A stretch of 28,851 nt of DNA. Source: JBBCJM01 sp037190175. GTDB lineage: Bacteria > Pseudomonadota > Alphaproteobacteria > Rhodobacterales > Rhodobacteraceae. A program made the translations under genes and the position numbers. The notes beneath the pieces were generated by a model, which saw only the letters and a list, made by a program, of their open reading frames with translations, was not told the origin of the DNA and searched no databases. Where the stretch lies: positions 1 to 28,851 of the forward strand of contig JBBCJM010000215.1 of NCBI GenBank assembly GCA_037190175.1, written 5' to 3'. Position 1 is the first letter of the stretch. Each line of letters begins with the position of its first letter. Of this stretch, positions 24,082 through 28,851 are shown piece after piece.

Positions 24082-24139
24082 GCGCCAAATGTATTGAGGC
24101 AAGAAATTTGCAAATTCCTTGTTCCAAGGAATTTGGCGC
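24082..24139. repeat. AT-rich nested inverted repeats between pdxJ and acpS
   Basis: Outer arms GCGCCAAAT (24082-24090) and ATTTGGCGC (24131-24139) match perfectly. Inside, AAATTCCTTG (24112-24121) and CAAGGAATTT (24125-24134) make a perfect 10-bp stem with a 3-nt loop. The 12-bp palindrome AATTTGCAAATT overlaps its left arm. The inner right arm and outer right arm share bases 24131-24134, so the two folds compete. The composition is far more AT-rich than the flanks. An mRNA switch or a regulator site are both possible. Confidence 0.7.
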
Positions 24140-24151
24140 GGGGCCGCCGGG

Positions 24152-24601
24152 ATGATCCTGGGCATCGGCACCGACCTGGCCAATATCGAGCGGATCGAGG
24201 CCACGCTCGCCCGCTTCGGCGACCGCTTCCGCAACCGGGTCTTCACCCCCCGCGAACAGGCCACCGCCGAGCGGCGGGCGCAGACCGCGGCCACCTATGC
24301 CAAGCGCTGGGCGGCCAAGGAGGCCTGTTCCAAGGCGCTGGGCACCGGGCTGCGGATGGGGATCGCCTGGCGCGACATGGCGGTTCGGAACCTGCACACC
24401 GGCCAGCCGGTGATGGAACTGACCGGCTGGGCCGCCGACCGCCTGCGGGCGATGACCCCGCCGGGGCACGAGGCCACCGTCCACGTCTCGCTGACCGACG
24501 ACCACCCCTGGGCGCAGGCCTTCGTGGTGATCGAGGCGCGGCCGGTGGTGGCGGCGGCGGAAGCCCGAGCGGCCAGCCCCCCTCACCCCGGCTTGCCTTG
24601 A
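24152..24601 (+). CDS. acpS: Holo-[acyl-carrier-protein] synthase
   Basis: The 149-aa enzyme transfers 4'-phosphopantetheine from CoA to acyl carrier protein. It has MILGIGTDLANIERIEATL with the metal-binding aspartate, FTPREQ and YAKRWAAKEACSKALGTG, the family signature. The C-terminal ~20 residues (AAAEARAASPPHPGLP) are an unusual low-complexity extension. The start is set by the family N-terminus; the weak GC-rich leader before it includes the structured element at 24082-24139. Confidence 0.93.
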   Translation: MILGIGTDLANIERIEATLARFGDRFRNRVFTPREQATAERRAQTAATYAKRWAAKEACSKALGTGLRMGIAWRDMAVRNLHTGQPVMELTGWAADRLRAMTPPGHEATVHVSLTDDHPWAQAFVVIEARPVVAAAEARAASPPHPGLP

Positions 24602-24656
24602 CACCCGCCCCCCGCCCGCGCATGTAGCCGCGACCTCCAGGCGGAAAGGGCGGCCA

Positions 24657-25448
24657 ATGTCCAGCAAGGCGACCACTCAGGGCGGCGGCATCCTGGAGAC
24701 GGTCAAGACCATCGTCTACGCACTGCTGATCGCCGGCGTCTTCCGCACCCTGTTCTTCCAGCCGTTCTGGATCCCCTCGGGCTCGATGAAGGACACGCTG
24801 CTGATCGGCGACTTCCTCTTCGTCAACAAGATGGCCTATGGCTACAGCCGCTATTCCTGCCCCTTCGCCATCTGCCCCTTCTCGGGCCGCATCCTGGCCT
24901 CGGAGCCCGAGCGCGGCGACGTGGTGGTGTTCCGCCATCCGGTCAACGGGTCGGACTTCATCAAGCGGCTGATCGGCCTGCCGGGCGACACGGTGCAGAT
25001 GAAGGGCGGCCTGCTCTACCTGAACGGGCAGGAGGTGCCGCAGGTGCCCGCCGGCATCTTCACCGAGATCTACGAGCCGCAGGGCCCGCTGGGCCAGGCC
25101 CCCCGCTGCCAGAACCGCCCGCCCACCCTGGGGGGCGACTGCACCAGCACCCGCGCGCGCGAGACGCTGCCGGGCGGGCGCAGCCACAACGTGCTGAACA
25201 TCGAGGACAACGGCGCGGCCGACAACACCGGCATCTTCACCGTGCCGGCGGGGCACTACTTCTTCGTCGGCGACAACCGCGACAACAGCATGGACAGCCG
25301 CTTTCCCCGCGAGCAGCAGGGCGTGGGCTTCGTGCCGGCCGACCACCTGATCGGCCGGGCGGACCGGATCATGTTCTCCTCGGCCGGCCGCTCGATGCTG
25401 TATTTCTGGACCTGGCGTTCGGACCGCTTCTTCAAGGCGGTGGACTAG
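24657..25448 (+). CDS. lepB: Signal peptidase I
   Basis: The 263-aa membrane serine protease removes signal peptides from exported proteins. One N-terminal membrane helix (about residues 17-35) is followed by PSGSMKDTLLIGD with the nucleophile Ser43, and by FIKRLIGLPGD with the general-base Lys103. FFVGDNRDNSMDSR and the following GRADRIMFS block complete the catalytic core. All catalytic residues are intact. It is the first of two lepB-like genes and lies 9 bp before the second; rnc and era follow, as is usual for lepB loci. Confidence 0.96.
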   Translation: MSSKATTQGGGILETVKTIVYALLIAGVFRTLFFQPFWIPSGSMKDTLLIGDFLFVNKMAYGYSRYSCPFAICPFSGRILASEPERGDVVVFRHPVNGSDFIKRLIGLPGDTVQMKGGLLYLNGQEVPQVPAGIFTEIYEPQGPLGQAPRCQNRPPTLGGDCTSTRARETLPGGRSHNVLNIEDNGAADNTGIFTVPAGHYFFVGDNRDNSMDSRFPREQQGVGFVPADHLIGRADRIMFSSAGRSMLYFWTWRSDRFFKAVD

Positions 25449-25457
25449 GGCCGTCGG

Positions 25458-26465
25458 GTGGTGGCGGGGTTCCTCGACACCTCCGGCACCGCCCCGCGCC
25501 GCCGGGCGGTCGCCGCGCTGCTGCTGCTGGTGGCGGTGGTCGCCGGCGGGCTGGCGGCCGAGGAATGGCGACCCGGGGCCGAGCGGTGGGTGCGCCCGCT
25601 GGCCGGGCTGGCGATGGTCTGGCTCTTGGTCACGCTGACCCGCCGGCTGCACGACGCCGGGCGTTCGGGCACCTGGGTGCTGGCCACGCTGCTGCCGCTG
25701 GCCGGGATCATGGCGGCGCTGGTCATCGCGCTCCTGCCCCCGCGGCGGCCCTTCCTGCCCGGCCGCAGCCTGTGGGGCGGGCTGGGCACGCTGCTGCTGG
25801 TGCTGCTGATCGCCCTGTCGGCGGCGCGGCTGGTCTGGCGGCCCTATGCGATCCCCGCCGAGTCGATGAAGCCCACGCTGATGGTGGGCGATTATCTCCT
25901 GGCCCGCTATGGCGGCGGCGAGGGGATGCGGCGCGGCGAGGTGGTGGTGTTCCGCCATCCCGTCAGCGGGCAGGACCACATCGCCCGGCTGATCGGCCTG
26001 CCCGGCGACACGGTGCAGATGGTGGCCGGGCAGGTGGTGCTGAACGGCGAGCCCCTGCCGCAGGAACCCGCCGGCACGCTGGTCGAGACCTATGCCCCGC
26101 AGGGCCCCGCCGGCAGCCTGCCGCGCTGCGGGAACGCGCCGGTGGGGCTGGGCGGCGCCTGCCGCAAGACGCTCTCTCGCGAGAGCTTCGAGAGGCGCGG
26201 CTGGCTGGTGGCCGATATCGAGCCGCGCGGCCCGGGCGACGACACCGCCCCCTTCGCCGTGCCGCCGGGCCACGTGTTCCTGCTGGGCGACAACCGCGAC
26301 AACAGCCTGGACAGCCGCTATGGTCGTCCGGTGGGCGGCCCGGGCATGGTGCCGCTGGAAAACCTGACCGGGCGGGCGGATGCGGTGCTGTTCTCCGCCG
26401 CCGGGCGGGGGCTGTGGCAGGTGTGGACATGGCGGGCCGACCGGCTGCTCGAGAGGGTGGAGTGA
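25458..26465 (+). CDS. Signal peptidase I-like protein lacking the catalytic lysine, with extra N-terminal membrane domain
   Basis: This 335-aa paralogue repeats the LepB core: PAESMKPTLMVGD with Ser136, RLIGLPGDTVQM, and FLLGDNRDNSLDSR. At the general-base position the sequence is HIARLIGLPGD, so Ala176 (codon GCC) replaces the lysine seen in the neighbour. By family knowledge this should abolish peptidase activity. The N-terminus adds about 120 residues with three to four membrane helices and a TRRLHDAGRSG motif that resembles DUF805. The start is GTG (25458, or GTG 25461). The stop overlaps the rnc GTG start. It probably arose by tandem duplication. Possible roles are regulation or binding of preproteins, or cleavage by another mechanism. 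Confidence 0.9.
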   Translation: MVAGFLDTSGTAPRRRAVAALLLLVAVVAGGLAAEEWRPGAERWVRPLAGLAMVWLLVTLTRRLHDAGRSGTWVLATLLPLAGIMAALVIALLPPRRPFLPGRSLWGGLGTLLLVLLIALSAARLVWRPYAIPAESMKPTLMVGDYLLARYGGGEGMRRGEVVVFRHPVSGQDHIARLIGLPGDTVQMVAGQVVLNGEPLPQEPAGTLVETYAPQGPAGSLPRCGNAPVGLGGACRKTLSRESFERRGWLVADIEPRGPGDDTAPFAVPPGHVFLLGDNRDNSLDSRYGRPVGGPGMVPLENLTGRADAVLFSAAGRGLWQVWTWRADRLLERVE

Positions 26466-27163
26466 ACCTGTCGCGCGAACTCCGGGCCTTCGAGGCCCGC
26501 ATCGGCCACCGCTTCGCCCGGCCCGAGCTTCTGCTGCGCGCGCTGACCCACGGCTCGCTCGCCGGCCCCACCCGCCCCTCCAACGAAAGGCTGGAGTTCC
26601 TGGGCGACCGGGTGCTGAACCTCGCCATGGCCGCCGCGCTGTTCGAGGCCGACCGCGGCGCGGCCGAGGGAAAGCTGGCGCCGCGGCTGAACGCGCTGAT
26701 CCGGCTGGAGACCTGCGCGGCGGTCGCCCGCGAGGTGGGGCTGGGCGAGGTGCTGAAGCTCGGCCGGTCCGAGATGCTGACCGGCGGGCGGCGGAAAGAG
26801 GCGCTCTTGGGCGACGCCATGGAGGCGGTAATCGGCGCGGTCTTCCTGGACGCCGGGTTCGAGGCGGCGCGCGCGCTGGTGCTGCGGCTCTGGGCCAGCC
26901 GGATCGAGGGGGTGGAAAGCGACGCCCGCGACGCCAAGTCGATGCTGCAGGAATGGGCCCAGGCCCGCGGCCTGCCCCCGCCGGCCTATGTCGAGACCGC
27001 CCGCGAGGGCCCGCCCCACGCCCCCCGCTTCACCGTGGAGGTGCGGCTGGAAACGGGCGAGAGCGAGACCGCGGTGGCGGGTTCGAAACGGCTGGCCGAA
27101 CAGGTGGCCGCCGGCGCGCTGCTGGGGCGGCTGGAGGCGGGACAGGAGGCGAAAGATGGCTGA
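26462..27163 (+). CDS. rnc: Ribonuclease III
   Basis: The 233-aa endonuclease cuts double-stranded RNA, including rRNA precursors. The signature is NERLEFLGDRVLNLAMA with the active-site Glu and Asp, and DAMEAVIGAVFLDAGF supplies the second acidic pair. A C-terminal dsRNA-binding domain begins at DAKSMLQEWAQARGLPPPAY and includes GSKRLAEQVAAGALL. The GTG start overlaps the preceding stop (GTGA), and its end overlaps era by 8 bp. RNase III also matures crRNA:tracrRNA in type II CRISPR systems, so it could serve the array at the other end of the window. Confidence 0.96.
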   Translation: MNLSRELRAFEARIGHRFARPELLLRALTHGSLAGPTRPSNERLEFLGDRVLNLAMAAALFEADRGAAEGKLAPRLNALIRLETCAAVAREVGLGEVLKLGRSEMLTGGRRKEALLGDAMEAVIGAVFLDAGFEAARALVLRLWASRIEGVESDARDAKSMLQEWAQARGLPPPAYVETAREGPPHAPRFTVEVRLETGESETAVAGSKRLAEQVAAGALLGRLEAGQEAKDG

Positions 27164-28070
27164 GACACGCGCCGGGTTCGTGGCCCTGATCGGCGAGCCG
27201 AATGCGGGGAAATCGACGCTCTTGAACCGGATGGTGGGGGCCAAGGTCTCGATCGTCACCCACAAGGTGCAGACCACCCGCACCCGCATCCGCGGCATCG
27301 CCATGGCGGGCGACAGCCAGATCGTCTTCGTCGACACCCCGGGCCTGTTCCGCCCGCGCCGCCGGCTGGACCGCGCCATGGTGGCCGCCGCCTGGGGCGG
27401 GGCGGCGGATGCCGACATCGTGGTGCTGCTGATCGAGGCGCACCGCGGGCTGACCGAGGGGGTGCGGGCGATCCTCGACCGGCTGGCGGACCAGTTGCCG
27501 AAAACCACCCCCGTCGCGCTCGCCATCAACAAGATCGACCGGGTGAAGGCCGAGGCGCTGCTGGCCCTGGCCGAGGAGGCGAACGCCGCCTATCCCTTCG
27601 CGAAGACCTTCATGATCTCGGCCGAGCGCGGCCACGGGGTGGAGGACCTGCGCGACTGGCTGGCGGAGGCGGTGCCCGCCGGCCCTTGGCTCTACCCCGA
27701 GGACCAGATCGCCGACCTGCCGCTGCGGATGATCGCCGCCGAGATCACCCGCGAGAAGCTGACGCTCAGGCTGCACGAGGAAATCCCCTACCAGCTGACC
27801 GTCGAGACCGAGAAGTGGGAGGATCGCGCCGATGGCTCGGTGCGCATCGACCAGGTGGTCTATGTGGCGCGCGAGGGGCACAAGGGCATCGTGCTCGGCA
27901 AGGGCGGCGAGACGGTGAAGGCGGTGGGTTCGGCGGCCCGGGCCGAGTTGCGCGAGTTCCTCGACCGCGAGGTGCACCTGTTCCTGACGGTCAAGGTGCG
28001 GCCCGGCTGGCTGGACGAGAAGGAACGCTATTCCGAGATGGGGCTCGACTTCCGCGACGGCGAGGCGTGA
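27156..28070 (+). CDS. era: GTPase Era
   Basis: The 304-aa GTPase assists 16S rRNA maturation and 30S assembly. G-domain motifs are GEPNAGKST, the TTRTR switch, DTPG and NKID. The KH domain at the C-terminus has HKGIVLGKGGETVKAVG, which binds the 3' end of 16S rRNA. AGGAGG lies shortly before the ATG. The 8-bp overlap with rnc indicates co-translation, in keeping with the joint role of both products in rRNA processing. Its stop abuts the convergent small gene with no gap. Confidence 0.97.
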   Translation: MAETRAGFVALIGEPNAGKSTLLNRMVGAKVSIVTHKVQTTRTRIRGIAMAGDSQIVFVDTPGLFRPRRRLDRAMVAAAWGGAADADIVVLLIEAHRGLTEGVRAILDRLADQLPKTTPVALAINKIDRVKAEALLALAEEANAAYPFAKTFMISAERGHGVEDLRDWLAEAVPAGPWLYPEDQIADLPLRMIAAEITREKLTLRLHEEIPYQLTVETEKWEDRADGSVRIDQVVYVAREGHKGIVLGKGGETVKAVGSAARAELREFLDREVHLFLTVKVRPGWLDEKERYSEMGLDFRDGEA

Positions 28071-28250
28071 TCACCTGCGCAGCGCCATGAGCAGCCAGAC
28101 GAGCCCCCCGAACCCCGCCAGCCCCCCGGCGATGCGCAGGGCGGCGATCCAGAGGCTCTGGCCGGGGATGAGCGCGGAAAGGACCAGCGCGGTCATGGCC
28201 ATGAAGAGGACCAGCCGGGGCAGCAGGATCTTGCGTTCGGTGGCGGACAT
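28071..28250 (-). CDS. Small membrane protein (59 aa)
   Basis: The product starts MSATERKILLPRLVLFMAMT and has two hydrophobic helices (about residues 13-26 and 33-55) and an RR C-terminus. I do not recognise it as a named family. It converges on era with adjacent stop codons, and its 5' side shares a 74-bp gap with the divergent DUF1491 gene. It is a plausible real gene on hydrophobicity and position, but it is short. Confidence 0.6.
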   Translation of the reverse strand: MSATERKILLPRLVLFMAMTALVLSALIPGQSLWIAALRIAGGLAGFGGLVWLLMALRR

Positions 28251-28324
28251 GGGGCGGGCTCCGGGCTGCGTTGCAGGCAGGAAACCCCTAACCCCTTGCC
28301 GGATCAAATGAAAAAGGCTGTCAT

Positions 28325-28657
28325 GTGACGCGGCTGAGGGCGGATATCTGGGTGGCGGCCTATCTCGCCCGGCTGGGGCAGGCGGGGATCCCGGCCTATG
28401 TCGCGGGGCGCGGCGATCCGGTCTCGGGCAGCGTGGCGGTGAAGCTGGCGACGCTCGACGGCCGGGCGCGGGCGTTCCAGCGCAGCTTCGACCCGATGAC
28501 TGGCGCGCGGATGTGGACCGTGCTGGCCGAGGGCGCCGAGGCCGAGGTGGACGCGGTGCTGTCCCGCGCCCGCAGCCGCGACCCCGACCTGTGGCTGATC
28601 GAGATCGAGGACCGCGCCGGCCGCACCCTGCTGGACGAACCCGGCCTGGCGGACTGA
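28325..28657 (+). CDS. DUF1491 family protein
   Basis: The 110-aa protein starts with GTG and reads MTRLRADIWVAAYLARLGQ, then VAGRGDPVSGSVAVKLATLDGRARAFQRSF and DPDLWLIEIEDRAGRTLLDEP, the pattern of DUF1491. The family is largely alphaproteobacterial, has no known function, and typically sits between era and recO in Rhodobacterales; recO would be expected past the right edge. No membrane or catalytic motif is visible. Confidence 0.85.
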   Translation: MTRLRADIWVAAYLARLGQAGIPAYVAGRGDPVSGSVAVKLATLDGRARAFQRSFDPMTGARMWTVLAEGAEAEVDAVLSRARSRDPDLWLIEIEDRAGRTLLDEPGLAD

Positions 28658-28671
28658 GGCTGTCCAGCCTC
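28656..28671 (+). terminator. Weak hairpin at the end of DUF1491
   Basis: GAGGCT-GTCC-AGCCTC is a perfect 6-bp stem with a 4-nt loop that overlaps the stop codon. No T-run follows, so termination would be weak. Confidence 0.3.
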
Positions 28672-28691
28672 GCTTGAACCCCCTTGACCCG

Positions 28692-28803
28692 GTGGGATAT
28701 TTGGGGCTCGGAAAGAGAAGCAGGAGGGGACAATTCGCCTCAAACTGTCCTCATCTTGGCTCAAATACTCCACGGGGGGTCCGGGGGGTGTGAAACCCCC
28801 CGG
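28692..28803. repeat. Extragenic inverted-repeat element (REP-like) with G/C hairpin
   Basis: The left arm GTGGGATATTTGGGGC (28692-28707) is imperfectly repeated in inverted form by GCTCAAATACTCCAC (28759-28773), with GGACA/TGTCC (28728-28732, 28746-28750) inside. A second hairpin, CCGGGGGGT-GTGAA-ACCCCCCGG (28781-28803), follows. Only one copy is in the window; a genome-wide repeat family is a guess from memory of similar sequences in Rhodobacterales. Confidence 0.5.
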
Positions 28804-28851
28804 CGCTTTCACCCCCCGCCACGCCGGCCGAAGGCCCGCCCCGCCCGCGCC

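Noticed and set aside
19222..24294. A 1690-codon minus-strand open frame
   Set aside because: It lies opposite folK, rpoZ, rsh, DUF2062 and pdxJ, all of which have intact family motifs. It is a composition artefact.
25458..26465. lepB2 as a degraded pseudogene
   Set aside because: The reading frame is intact, other catalytic-core motifs are preserved and codon usage matches the neighbours. A functional but non-classical protein is more likely.

Overview
The window reads as chromosome of a GC-rich alphaproteobacterium of the Rhodobacterales, most like the Paracoccus/Rhodobacter group. The reasons are the uniformly high GC, the frequent GTG starts in 4-base GTGA overlaps, a class II aroA, one bifunctional RSH enzyme beside rpoZ, and the order rpoZ-rsh-DUF2062-pdxJ-acpS-lepB-rnc-era-DUF1491. 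The assignment is an inference from family knowledge; no marker gene was compared.

Positions 1-359 hold the end of a CRISPR array with 36-bp repeats and exactly 30-bp spacers, a geometry typical of type II. No cas gene lies in the window. Positions 446-14056 hold a probable anti-phage cassette, all on the minus strand. Read in the direction of transcription it contains a WYL-domain regulator, a HEPN-domain protein (Rx4H motif), an AddB/RecC-like PD-(D/E)XK protein, an AddA/RecB-like UvrD helicase-nuclease, a DUF6361 protein, a protein with two HxK phospholipase D motifs, and a 1041-residue SF2 helicase. The last five genes overlap head to tail. A 13-bp inverted repeat with a shared 12-base core occurs just upstream of the WYL gene and again just upstream of the AddB-like gene, so the regulator probably controls both. 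I cannot match this gene set to a defence system I know by name, and it is the main discovery candidate. Divergent from the WYL gene are a 132-aa unknown and a 55-aa membrane peptide (14163-14725), followed by 317 bp without a gene that contain strong inverted repeats.

From 15043 the content is core metabolism. On the minus strand are aroA, a GFA-family gene and cmk, chained by GTGA overlaps. In related genomes cmk is usually followed by rpsA; here the structured gap and the cassette follow instead. Next come a secreted DUF4087 protein (+), trmB (-) and a NYN-domain protein (-). On the plus strand follow folK, rpoZ (with a good sigma-70-type promoter), the RSH gene, a DUF2062 protein, pdxJ, acpS, lepB, a second lepB-like gene, rnc and era. 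A small membrane gene (-), a DUF1491 gene (+) and a hairpin-rich extragenic element close the window.

The second LepB-like protein keeps the catalytic serine but has alanine at the catalytic lysine, and it carries an extra N-terminal membrane region. It looks like a pseudo-signal-peptidase. The pdxJ-acpS gap is AT-rich and contains nested perfect inverted repeats unlike anything else in the window.
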